This document shows positions 26,101 to 37,297 of a DNA stretch of 64,000 nucleotides, in pieces. The notes beneath the pieces were generated by a model, which was not told the DNA's origin, did no database searches, and saw only the letters and a list, made by a program, of their open reading frames with translations. This DNA is from Rotaria socialis (Eukaryota > Rotifera > Eurotatoria > Philodinida > Philodinidae): NCBI GenBank assembly GCA_905331475.1, contig CAJNYU010000030.1, positions 124,001 through 188,000 of the forward strand, read 5' to 3'. Position 1 is the first letter of the stretch. The number at the start of each line of letters is the position of its first letter. Position numbers and translations under genes: made by a program.

Positions 26101-26880
26101 ATTGTAAAATTTTCGATGTCTTCTCTTTCGGCCTTTTTGCGGTGAATCAAATGAAGTTTCTAGAAGATTTCTATTGATGAAAAGTTTGATTCTTATAGAA
26201 TGAGAATTCAAACCGTTAAAACAAAAATTTGTTAGCTGCTTTTTTGATAAATATTTCTTTTCCTACTCTTTTTCATCAAATCAAATTACGATGAATGGAT
26301 CCGCTGATATTGTCTTTTTTTCATTCATAATAAAAATAATTAAAGTTCTCAAGAACTGGAAAGCAAGCTCACGCATTCATCAAACTTTCATCACAAGTAA
26401 ATACTGTTTCATCTACTCGTGCTAAAAGAGAATTTTAGCACGAGTAGATGAAGAGTCAACTTCCTCTATTGACTATGTCGTGAGAGGATTTTTCTAATTA
26501 CCTATTCATGTTCTTTACACTAGTTTTTAATTTTTTTTCTCACGAAGTTTCTTAATGCTTCAACTAATTTACTTGTCAGAATAAGTATGTGATTATGATC
26601 TTCAAGATATCAATAGGAGAAAAAAAGTGCAAATTCAATTTCAATCAAAAACATGCATATTATTAGTCAGTTTCAAATACTTACTGTAAGACAACATTAT
26701 TTTGAAAACTTCATTCTACTCGTGTTATCCGACAAAAGTCCTCATTTTTTTGACTATATTATGTCTCAAACAACGAATCTCGATCTTATTGGTAATACTA
26801 AAAAATGAGGAAACATCGGATTCGCATCCGATTGTTATGCGTACTGCAAAAACTGAGTCGATTTATATATGTTGTGAATA
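23163..26880. other. Gene-poor region
   Basis: Only short, motif-free open frames on either strand (for example 23524-23715 minus, 24213-24395 minus, 25592-25840 plus). One perfect hairpin at 26408-26452 is listed separately. It may contain decayed mobile DNA too degraded to name. Confidence 0.45.
26408..26452. repeat. Perfect 20-bp inverted repeat with 5-nt loop
   Basis: The arm at 26408-26427 (core ATCTACTCGTGCTAAAA) is followed by the loop GAGAA and then its exact reverse complement at 26433-26452. No open frame or known gene is next to it. It is too short for an animal pre-miRNA and has no recognised terminator role in this context. Confidence 0.85.
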
Positions 26881-26899
26881 ATTCTAAGAAAAAATTCCT

Positions 26900-27090
26900 G
26901 CACTCTCCTCAGAGATGGCCTGGTCAATAATGACAATTTTTTCGATAACTCAGCCATTTCTTGACGGACCCTTCTCATCTTCGAACTCGACTGAGATATT
27001 AATCAGGTCATTATGTGTACAAAATTTCATGACAATTGGATGAGGCTTTCAAAGGTTATCGTGTTAACGACCGGACGGACATACTGACCG
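26900..27090. repeat. Probable dispersed-repeat relic
   Basis: The stretch contains wording typical of a widespread invertebrate repeat tail: a segment like TTTCATGACAATTGGATGAG, then GTTATCGTGTTAACGA, then a short run of CGGACGGAC/GACATACTGAC units. The recognition is from memory of repeats in other invertebrates and needs a genome-wide copy-number check. No intact coding part is present. Confidence 0.35.
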
Positions 27091-27149
27091 AATCTAGAGT
27101 GTACTTACTTTTTTTGAGTACACAAAAACGTCCATCATCTCTAAATAGA

Positions 27150-27930
27150 AATAGATCGAATGAATCCGATACTTCTATCGACAAAACTGCCGATGGAACT
27201 TCAAATATTATATTTTATCTTCCTACAAGTCTTGTCATGCCATCATTGATCTGTTTCATGCTTCTATTCTACAATTTTATTCGTTTACCGCATTTACGAA
27301 AAAATCAATCAATTGCCTAATTATTTGTCTATTGATTATAAATTTCACTCTTGTAAGTTATCTACTGTTCGTAGATGTGTCTACGTAAATGGCGTTCTCT
27401 CTAACAAAATGGATTCTTTTCTTGTTTTTTTTATAGACGTGGACTGATCTACCATTTCGTTTGTATTTTCTCATTCAGAATCATGTTGCTTTCTCAAATT
27501 CGACGTTTTGTCGTACTTGGACATGGTATGATAGTACATTAACGACAACTGCGTACCCATCGACTCAGTTTGTGGAGGCGTAACTGGCGAATGATTAGTC
27601 AGTTCATGTTCATCGCTTGTCTGCATATGAGTATTTACGTTCCATTGTGTATTTTACTAATATTTGGTAGTTATTCTTCAAATAGTCGAGTTCAACCATG
27701 GGCAGCAAATATTTGAATTCGTTATTTTACTCATTTGAAATATGTAGTGATATTCGGATGTCCATTCATGATACTCTGTGGACAAGAGGAGGCGCATACG
27801 ATGCTTACAAAGAGATTTGCTCCGTTGGCACGGCGACTGTAGCGAGTACGATGGAAAAATCCAATTGTTCCAATGACAACAGTACCAACTATGATCCATG
27901 GTACCACACTTCGCTCAAGTTAAAAAGCAG
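27150..27930 (+). pseudogene. Decayed bdelloid-type GPCR (TM1-TM2 and TM6-TM7 remain)
   Basis: Starts with an N-terminal tail (SNESDTSIDKTADGTSN) and TM1 (IIFYLPTSLVMPSLICFML) with the loop NFIRLPHLRKNQ. A frameshift near 27310 precedes TM2 residues (LIICLLIINFTL). A GT-AG intron-like gap at 27354-27436 leads into TWTDLPFRLYFL and the TM3 start STFCRTWTWYDS. TM3 to TM5 are then missing. The sequence resumes in another frame with WRRNWRMISQFM, the TM6-like YVPLCILLIFG and the TM7-like YVVIFGCPFMILC, with in-frame stops (one before IRYFTHLKYV, one after APLARRL). It is a receptor gene killed by an internal deletion plus frameshifts and stops. The family assignment rests on the recognisable TM1 and TM7 wording. 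Confidence 0.65.
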
Positions 27931-28534
27931 ACAGATTGTCTTCGTTGAACAATATTTCTCTAAGAATTACATTAAATTCGAATTTTTCTTGCTATTATAA
28001 ACTTTCGTTGTCATGAATTTTACATGTGGTTACAAGCAAACTTATTCTTCATCTCAAATTATGAAAACATGAACGAATAACAATTGGCTATGCCAGAAAA
28101 AAAAATGGAAATATTCTATTGGCAATTTCATAACATGTTACTTGACGTAGATAGACGTCAAAGAACAATCGTCTATGGATACTTATAGCAATCAAAATAT
28201 CTATTTTTCTTGACTACAAATTATATTTATGTACGTAAGTATATTGTTTTAACATATTAGATGATGTATCGAGAATTGTTCTGAATGATTTGAGGAAATA
28301 ATTTTATTATTTAGTTTGATTTTTCCATCATAACTAAATCAATGAAGAGATTAATCAAGTACAAAAATCTATGCTGTTCTTGTTCCCTTAACAAATATTT
28401 TCTGATTAACAATCATCAAGTATATGACAACAGATTTCTCTTCTTAGTGTTCCCCATTTTTTTCGCCTATTCTAATCAAAACATCATGACAAATAATACC
28501 AAAAAGAAGAAAAAAAAATTAAAAAAGTTTTCTT
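27931..28534. other. Intergenic region
   Basis: A+T-rich sequence with no coding exon seen. It includes the 3' flank of the minus-strand membrane protein gene. Confidence 0.4.
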
Positions 28535-29637
28535 CTAAACTTTTGTTTGTCGTTTAAATCGAATTTCGTCCGATGGTACAAAACGTTTTAGTGGTAGGAA
28601 ATGGTCCGATGGTTCCAAACGTCCCGATGGTATAAAACGTTCCGTCGGTAATGATATCTGATTTTCATGATTTTGAATAAAATCATTTTTCTTTTCTTCG
28701 TCCTCGTTGAGTGTCAATGATGATGATTTCGTTGTGGAAATTTTTATTTCAACTGTTATCGATGTTAAAAATGATATGAATGTTAAGAATAATATGATCA
28801 TTATCGATACATAGGATGCGCCCATACGAAAGTCTAAAGCATTTTCAAATTGTTGAATAATTATTTCTAGATCTTTTGAAAACGTATAGATCTGTATACG
28901 AGAATAATGACGACGCATTGATTCAAAGAATTCCAATGGTTCAGTAAGGCGATTGCTATTATACTGTATTATAATTATAATGAGAAATAATAATGAAAAT
29001 ATTGATGATAAAAGCGATATAAGACGAAGTTGAATATCATTTAGACAATGTTTTGTACAATGACGACGACACAAACGAAGAGTATTAACAAAGATAAATA
29101 GAAGTTCAAGAATAATTAAAATAATTAATAATTTATGTATGATTTTAGCGTAAAACGGTTGTTGACATGCACATTTATTATCATAGTTATTTTCACTAGT
29201 TGCTAATAATCTATTGGAAAATATACATTGACGATGATAATTTATGTTATGACATAAACCATAATTTGTTTCTTCAAACGAAGGTAAATAATTTTTTCCA
29301 CATTCATCACCAGTAATACAATGAATTAACAAGCCAAATGAATGAGTTTCACCTAGAATAAAGATTATTTAATTGCTTGTCTTGTCTTGTCTTGTCTTTT
29401 TTTAATTTAAAAATAAAATTTACCTCGATGATAAAGTGTATCAACATATTTATCAACTTCGCCACGTATTAATGGATCCATTGGAGTATTATCTGATAAT
29501 ATTATTGGCGTAAATGTTGGACGCAATTGAACATATTTCCAATTTGGTAGATGATATGCAATCAAACTCAATATGAACGATATCAGATTGAGAATGAGAG
29601 CTAAAATAACATATGATCGTGCGAACGATTGCTTCAT
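28535..29637 (-). CDS. Four-helix membrane protein, claudin/PMP22-like topology
   Basis: Two exons, 29637-29424 and 29352-28535, with a 71-nt GT-AG intron; 343 aa. Helix 1 (SYVILALILNLISFILSLIAY) is at residues 9-29. A Cys-containing extracellular loop of about 120 residues follows (HCITGDECGKN, then CHNINYHRQCIF and KCACQQPFY). Helix 2 is LLIILIILELLFIFV, helix 3 LLSSIFSLLFLIIIII, and helix 4 VSIMIILFLTFISFLTSI. The cytoplasmic tail of about 75 residues is acidic, then has repeating short units of the form RFxPSxRLxPSD. The topology resembles PMP22/claudin/clarin proteins, but I do not see a clear claudin W-GLW-C-C signature, so I leave it unnamed. A (CTTGT)n repeat lies inside the intron. 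Confidence 0.75.
29376..29398. repeat. (CTTGT)n pentanucleotide repeat
   Basis: Four to five CTTGT units inside the single intron of the four-helix membrane protein gene. Confidence 0.8.
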
Positions 29638-32600
29638 TCATTCAGACAATCGCCTTAAAAAAGAAAAAAAAAGTGAATTCTGCATTTTAAAATACTTTTA
29701 ACAAGCACCAGTTTTTAATAAAAAGAGAAGAATAGGTTCACCAATTTGCTCATCTCACGGTTATGAAGATAGTGTATGAATGTACCTTGCGGGTAAGCAT
29801 GCTCAATCATTCATTTATCTACTATAATTAAAGTTTGTAATAAAATCTTGTGTTTGAAAGACTTTTATGAATCTGTATGTATACCGATGGAAGAAAAGCG
29901 ACTTACACATCTCTATGATGTCATTGAGAATCAGTGTGGACAAAATTACCAAAAAATGATAGAAATAATTTGAGAGACCTCTACGATCGAACTATATTCT
30001 CTACGGTGTAATTAGTTAGTAAAGTAGACAAAGATAATGTAAAAGAAAAGAAAAGAAAAGAAGAAGTCACTCAAGATAATATGAGTTGTGTGCTTATGAC
30101 AAACTGACGATGTGACGCTTTTTTTCTTGTCCGTGTAATTTGTTCGCTTAGTGACAGGTGGTATATACGCATATGTGCGTGTTACTTATAGAGTGAATAA
30201 TGCCGGATGTAGCACCACATTTGTGTCAACTCAACGAACACTGATGCCCCTCCTTCTCTTGTCTTTCTTGCTCTCTCGTATTTGATGAGTTACAGAAAGA
30301 TAGACAGACAGACAGATAGATAGATAGATGGATGACTGGATAGAAAATAAGAAAAGAGTTAGAAACAAAATGAGAGAATCTTTTGGTCACGTATTCTCAT
30401 CGTATGGGAGATATAGACATGCTAATGTATTAGAGAAATGATTCTCTTCTTCACCTGCTCTCCTGCAAACACTTTGCATAGTATCGATAAGTAATAGTAA
30501 TAGTAATTTGAACACTTTGCTTCTCTCTCCCTCTCTCCGTCATTCTGCCTTTATCTTTCTGCCAATCCTCTTTTCATATTAAATAGAAAGACAGCACGAC
30601 ACACAAAAAAAACAAGAGAATACCGACTTTTCTATGTGAGCACATGAAAGAAAGTGAAAAAATGATGAAGAAGAAAAGGAAAAAGTAGCAGAAGCAGAAG
30701 CAGAAGTAGCTATTATTACTGAAATTGTGGACACTGTTTTGTTTGCATATTGATTTCTCAATACATCGAGTTCGGAATGTCTCTGATCATCTCACTTTTT
30801 TCCTGTCTCTCTTGAGCTGGCAGATAAAAGAAAACAGAATACGCATAAGATTAAAATGCATCGTTGAGTACGGATACACATGTGAATATAAACTGATATC
30901 ATTGAAAATATCAATGCCCCGAGAGTATGCCAGACTCAATAAGAAAGTAAGTGAAATAACCGCCATGTCGTCATGATGTATCGATTTTTTGAGAGAGAGA
31001 GGATATGATATTTTATGAAGAACTCACACTCGGAAATCTTGTCAACGCCGTTTTCTCTTTTTATTTAGTAGGCAATGTCACTTTTCGTCTCTTCTTTTTC
31101 CTCTCTTTTTTTTGTTACATTTGCCAAATAGGCGCCTAGAGAGATAGAAAGAAGACTTAATAATTGTATTGTTTGCATCAAGAATAAAAAGAAAGGTGTG
31201 GACACTAATATAAAATAAGCTCACTAGGGACTAGGCAATACAAGTAGTTGGTCAGAAAATATGATAAATGAGATCTGACATGCTTACGATGAAGACAATG
31301 ACTAAATCAATTTCTTTTTTTCTTCTTTTTATTTTCTCTAGCTGCTCATTTGGCGATTCGTTCTCTCGTGTCCGTACTTGTTCAACTAGTATGATAAAGA
31401 AGGAAATTGATTGAACCTTCACAGAGAACCATCAATGGTTCGATTAGGAATCCAGTGGGATTTATAACATGACTGCATTTTTGTGAAGGGTAACTACGTA
31501 TGCATATATGTGTCACACTAACAAATATTTGATGATAATAAATGCAAGAAAAAAAATGATAGACAAAATTTCCGGACGTGTAAAATACTACAGCAGCATT
31601 GGCTTTTTTACCAGTGCATAAGATTGATCTTTTCTGCTTGTTTCCCTTTCTATTTGACAGGTGAGAGACAATGAACAGGAAGTCTGTTAAGTATCTTTTG
31701 GTCAGCTCATTAGTATAGATAGTCGATTCATCATCATCACTTTTATCACTATTCTTTACTATATAATATAATGAGAAAGAAAACGATACCATCCAATACT
31801 TGTTTGTTTTATATAAGAAACAGTCGGACAAACTTCATTGCTGTATATGGGGTAGAATAGAAGATTGCTTTCTGCATTTTATAAACACCGATTGACATTT
31901 GTGTACGTGCATATATATATATATATATATAGCTATACAGATATATTCTTTCTCGAGTGATAAATAACAAAAGAGACGTTTGTGTGTATATATATCTGAT
32001 GGGCTAACATGAAACATATTGTCTCTCTTAACGATACTTACATATAAAGTGGACTCTTACGAAAGGATCATTTAGAGCTAAAGGTCATCTCGTTTTGGCT
32101 ATTACTATTGTAAAACTGTACCTGATTATACTCTTTTTGATTTTGTCGAATGTCACAGATTGTTGATTTACGTGCCGATGTTTTAAAAGACATCTGTGTG
32201 TATTTTATTTAAACCGATTTATTTAACTTATTCTAGTATGAATGCGAGATTAGTCAATTTTCAGTATCCATCAACGAGTGTCAATGTTTCAGAATGTTCA
32301 AATGTAATTAGTGAATCGAATACGATTACACTATTCAATGTCAAGCTACAGCTAGATCATTTGAAAAAATATATGGGTCATAGCATTATATCTTTGTTTA
32401 AAGCACAAAAAAAGTCATTTCTAATATAATTATAAAATATTTATGGAATAACAAATTTAAGTGTTATTAAAAGTCGTTCAAAGAAGGACACAAAAAAGAG
32501 AACATAATGCGCCGAAGTTCTTAATGTAGCGTAAAGTTTCATGAAGAGCATCCTTTTTTTCTGCTTATATAAAACAATTAACACATCATTGTATAATTGA

Positions 32601-33669
32601 ATAAAAGCGTTAAATGGTTTATAGAAACGTATATTATGTAAATATATACTGAAAAATGTAATAGAAATCAATGAAATGTCAGATTATTAGTTTAACTTAT
32701 TTATCGAATGGATACTGATATTGCATCGTAATGAATTAGAAAATGTAACAATGGAATTCTTTTTTCCCCGGTAATGTTTAATGAATAATCCTTTTATGAA
32801 TAAATGCTAGAGAAATAAACATAATAATAATGCTTATTGTAGCCTTGAATGTTCATCGAAACGATAGAGTGTTTAGTGTTGATTGGGAAGTGCAATACTG
32901 ATATGTTATTTTACGTGAATAATATTCTCCTATATGATGTGATTAATCTATTTTCAAGTAGTTTTAGATGACTTTTTCTTTCTCATCAATTTGCTGATAG
33001 GTTTTCATAAAGCTTTAATAATGACGAGTCAAATTTCAAGGGCCATTGAGATGAGCAAGTAATAGTTTTGTATATTTGATAGTTTTCATTGTGAAATTTC
33101 AAGTAGCAGAACAGCATTTATAAAAATGCATTTGATCTTATCTAGCAGACATTTTCATGGAACAAACCATATGTGATTTGTTAATTTCACTTTGCCTATT
33201 TGTCTGAAATTAGATACGATTTCGATACATGCCATTTAGTTATATAGTTTTGCAGAATCTATTGGGATTATATCTAGCGCCATCTACAAATTGACTTGAA
33301 ATATGGACATGCAAAGCATATTTTCGTTTTATTTAAAAATCAGTTCTGAAAGTTGATTAGAAATTTAGAAATATGACGACGCGAAATGAATGAGGCCTTT
33401 GTATGAAATCTGATTCGTTCGTTCGAACATCCGAATCATAGCGATTCTTTCATTTACATTCGTTCACGTGGCTCTATATGCCCCCTGCTGCTACAATTTA
33501 TTTTCTTTTAACCACGCTCTATTCTTTTGATCCATGTTTAAATAATTGCTGAGATTTAATATGCTTATATTTTAATTTTCAGTTATCTCAATTAATACTT
33601 TCATACTTCAATTCTTAATATAACTTATTTGTAATTATATGGATTGATCTATTGTTCATACAGATAACA
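29638..33669. other. Gene-poor 4-kb region upstream of GPR89
   Basis: Contains simple repeats (AAAAG units near 30042-30063; GACA then GATA units near 30301-30330; AGT/AAT units near 30491) and short motif-free open frames. The frame at 32196-32429 follows an acceptor-like TTCTAG but shows no known domain. The end carries the promoter of GPR89. Confidence 0.45.
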
Positions 33670-36436
33670 ATGTCTCTTTTGACCGATACGATTGTGGTGG
33701 CTATTTCTCAAGTAAGTAATCGTTTATTTTTACTGATGAATATATTGAAAGATTTTTATTTTAGATCGCCTTTTTTGCTGCTGGTTGGCTTTTCTTCTTT
33801 CGTCAGTTATATCGAAATTATGATGTACGAAATCGAATAGTAACTCTTTCGTTTGCACTAACATTTGCATTAAGTTGCACAATGTTTGAATTAATTATTT
33901 TCGAAATACTAGCTTTTCTACAACCAGCGTATGTATTTTTCTTAGATTCTTTAACCCAAAAAGTTATGTATCTACACTTTAGATCACGGTATCTTCATTG
34001 GCGCATCGGTCTCTATTGTATGCTTTTCTTACTAGTCTTCTTTATTCCATTTTATATTGCATATCTCTTATTGAATACGATTAAAATTGGTAAATTTATT
34101 GTTAATTAAGGATTAATGAAATGATTGATATTGTGCTCTGTTTTTCTAGTGCGAGATTTTCGTCTTGTATTATGTTTCACATTAATCGCATGGTGCTTTT
34201 ATTTGTATATATTTTGGAAATTGGGCAATCCATTTCCGATATCGAATCGACACGAATTCTTTAGTATCGAACAATGCATAAGTCGAGTAGGAATCATTGG
34301 CGTTACAGCTATGGCTATACTAAGTGGTTTTGGAGGTATGGAAAATAGCTTTGAAAAACAAAATCTCTAAAAAATTTTCCATTTAGCTGTCAATTGTCCA
34401 TATACATATATGGCTTATTTTATTAAGGTAAATAGAAGAAAAAGCCTTTGTATTTATGATTCTAACAATAGTAAATCATTCTTTTGAAATTTTTTATGCT
34501 AAGAGATTAGTTCTATTATGTAATTTATCTTTTATGAGCATCATTCAACAATCGAGATTAGACGTTGTTTCTTTTATCGTGAGGATCATCACTCTCCAAG
34601 GGTGAATGTTTTCATTAGTATAACTCATTATGTTTAGCAAAATGCAAACATCGGTGGTCTAATAAAAAAAAAGAAATTATCTTTTAATCCATATTTTTAT
34701 GTTTCTCCACTTTATCTTATCAGTATTTGAAATCTTTTGATAAGTTTACGCATTACTCATAAAAGAATTCCCACGATGATTCAAAAAGAAAAGTACTTTA
34801 ACATCGAACATTCTTTATACAAAGCAACGGAAATCGTCACTTCACCTCTTTTGTAGTTTGACATGTATGAATGAGACACTCTCATCTCAATGATTATCGA
34901 TAATTGAGAAATACTTCAATATTCTCTGTTTTACTGATATGAAGTGCTCACTGATTGAAGTTCACGTAAGAGAAAAAATCATCAACTTTAACTTATACAA
35001 ATAAATAAAAAAGCGAGCCCTATAATGAGAGATAGACATGTTATGAATAAGAATCAGACGATTTCTTTCAGTCAGAATACGATAGCAACTTGTCTGGCAT
35101 ATGTCGAGTCATAGTCAACAATAAGTTGAAATACAACTGTCACATAGATAATGACCATTTAATGTCATGTACGAACTAATTGCATGGAACTACATCTAAT
35201 ATTAGACTATTCTCATGTGATCTCAGTTTAACTTTATACGGAAATGCTAATGTGAATCGTAAATTTTCGTTTTTAGCCTGTTACTGACAAAGATATAAGT
35301 GATGCTCAAAAACGTTTAAAACAAGTGATGGAAATCGTTGCAACGAAAAAGAAACGTGTTGCTTATATAGAACATGAAAATTCATTGAAAACAACATTTA
35401 ATTCATCATTTAGTTCAATGAATAATAAGTGGAATTTTCTTCGGCGAACATTAAATTCTAGTTTTATGTCTCCATCAACTAATAATCTGTCCTATAATTT
35501 GTCAACGATAAAACAAGATATAGTTACCTATGAAGAAATATCTTCACAATTATATACTGATCTTGTTGATTTACAAGCTATACAACAACGCATTGAATAT
35601 TCAAAAACATTTCAAGGAAAATATTTTCATGTATTGGGACATTTTTTCTCATTATATTGTGTATGGAAAATCTTTATCTCATTCATCAATATTGTTTTTA
35701 ATCGAGTCGGAAAAGGTAAGACCAATTAAAAAAGAAAATTTCTTACGAATCATGATTTATTTTTCTTCCTAGTTGATCCGGTGACAAGAGGTATTGAATT
35801 AACAGTGCATTATTTCAATATGCAATTTGATGTACAATTTTGGTCTCAATATGTCTCATTTACATTGATTGGCATTATTGTTGTGACGAGCATTCGTGGT
35901 CTATTAATAACATTAACAAAGGTTTGATAAATAGAATCATTTTCAGGAAAATTATTTAGTTTTCTATATATAGTTCTTCTATGTTATATCGAGTAGTCGT
36001 TCGTCAAATGTCATCGTTCTGTGTCTCGCTCAATTGATGGTAAACTTATAAGCTAAAAGAAATAATTTTACTAGGATAAAATCTTTTATTTCCAGGGCAT
36101 GTATTTTATATCTTGCATTCTACTTATTCGAATGAATATGCCAGCACAATATCGGTATGTAGAGAAATAAAGAAATTTTGTGTTTTATTTTAAAATTTTC
36201 TTTAGACAAATTATTTCTCAAGTTCTTGGTGATTTGCAATTCAATTTCTATCATCGTTGGTTCGATTGTATCTTTCTTCTATCGGCTCTGTTCAGTATCG
36301 GTATACTTTACTTACATTATCGGTCATCGCAACAGTCGATTTCGCTTTATGACAAAAACGTTCAAAAGGTAAAAATAAATAAGAAAAATAAAACACACTA
36401 TGAAGCTTTTTTTCTTCTTGTTAGGTCTATTCATGA
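33670..36436 (+). CDS. GPR89: Golgi pH regulator (GPR89/GPHR)
   Basis: Eleven exons: 33670-33711, 33765-33928, 33983-34089, 34150-34335, 34387-34427, 35277-35715, 35773-35921, 35974-36039, 36096-36154, 36206-36368 and 36425-36436; 475 aa against about 455 in vertebrates. The match to the animal family runs throughout: TFALSCTMFELIIFEILAFL, FWKLGNPFPISNRHEFFSIE, SRVGIIGVTAMAILSGFGAV, NCPYTYMAYFIKPVTDKDI, ERIEYS-like QRIEYSKTFQGKYF, VDPVTRGIELTV, WSQYVSFTLIGIIVVTSIRG and GDLQFNFYHRWFDCIF. It is a multi-pass Golgi anion channel that keeps Golgi lumen pH, and so glycosylation and trafficking, normal. The central loop (residues about 190-270) is Ser/Asn-rich and less conserved. The last exon encodes only VYS and the stop. 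Intron 5 is about 850 nt; the others are mostly 45-65 nt. Confidence 0.96.
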
Positions 36437-36550
36437 CGACTGAAGCATTACTTTCATCTATGTGTATTTTTGTGTGTTGTGATTAATTATTGTATTTATT
36501 GAAATAGCCGCTAATTGATTTTTTTTCTACAAAAGAAAACGAACAATATA

Positions 36551-36556
36551 AATAAA
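36551..36556 (+). other. Candidate poly(A) signal of GPR89
   Basis: AATAAA about 115 bases after the GPR89 stop codon; positional support only. Confidence 0.45.
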
Positions 36557-37297
36557 TGTCTAAAACTCAGTTTTCCGGCAGTTGAAAGCGGATGATCTTT
36601 TCAATTTCAATTTCAATTAGAAAATAGCTAATCCCGATCGGAGAGAGAATAGTGTGTTGAATTTCAATGTAATAATGAGTAAATATTTATTTTTTCTTTG
36701 ATTCAAATAGATTTCCAATAAAGTGAAGGCTCTATTAAAAAAAAAGAAGAATCACGTAGTACTGTGTAGAATATAGTACTATTGTCATTCTATCATTGGA
36801 TATATTTTAATTAAAAACGAATATTCTAGCCAGGCCTGATCTATGAAAATTTGTAGCCTGGTCGATGTCAAGTGTCTTCTTTAATGACGAGAAGATACGA
36901 AACTTAAATAATCTATTTATTTTAGTATTAGTAATCATGAAGTAGAAATCACGTAAAATTCGAAACATCAAAAAGTCAAATATAATATTGACCAAAACAA
37001 AATCTGCTGCCACTTAAAATATATTTGCATCTACATAGCCTTCTTTACTTTGCATCTGAGCAAGGAAATTCGATCGAAGTTTGTGTATCGGTTTGTTGTC
37101 ATCAGCAGAAGAGGCAAAAATATGACACGTCCTTTTTTATGTGGACGTTAGAAAACAGGGATTAGTAATTCGAGTTGATTCCATAATTGATTTTAGAGCT
37201 ATAACAGGTAGACGTCATGACAAGAAATCATCACTTTGCTTCTTGTCGTTAAAGGGAAATCGTCAAATTTTAAAATACAATTTGTTACACAATAAGA
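36557..37297. other. Intergenic region between GPR89 and the Hint genes
   Basis: A+T-rich sequence with no coding domain seen. The second half should contain the promoter of the first Hint gene. The open frame at 37141-37329 overlaps the proposed start exon of that gene but has no recognisable content. Confidence 0.4.

Noticed and set aside
31382..31831. 149-residue minus-strand frame
   Set aside because: Residue composition and the lack of any domain suggest chance in A+T-rich DNA.
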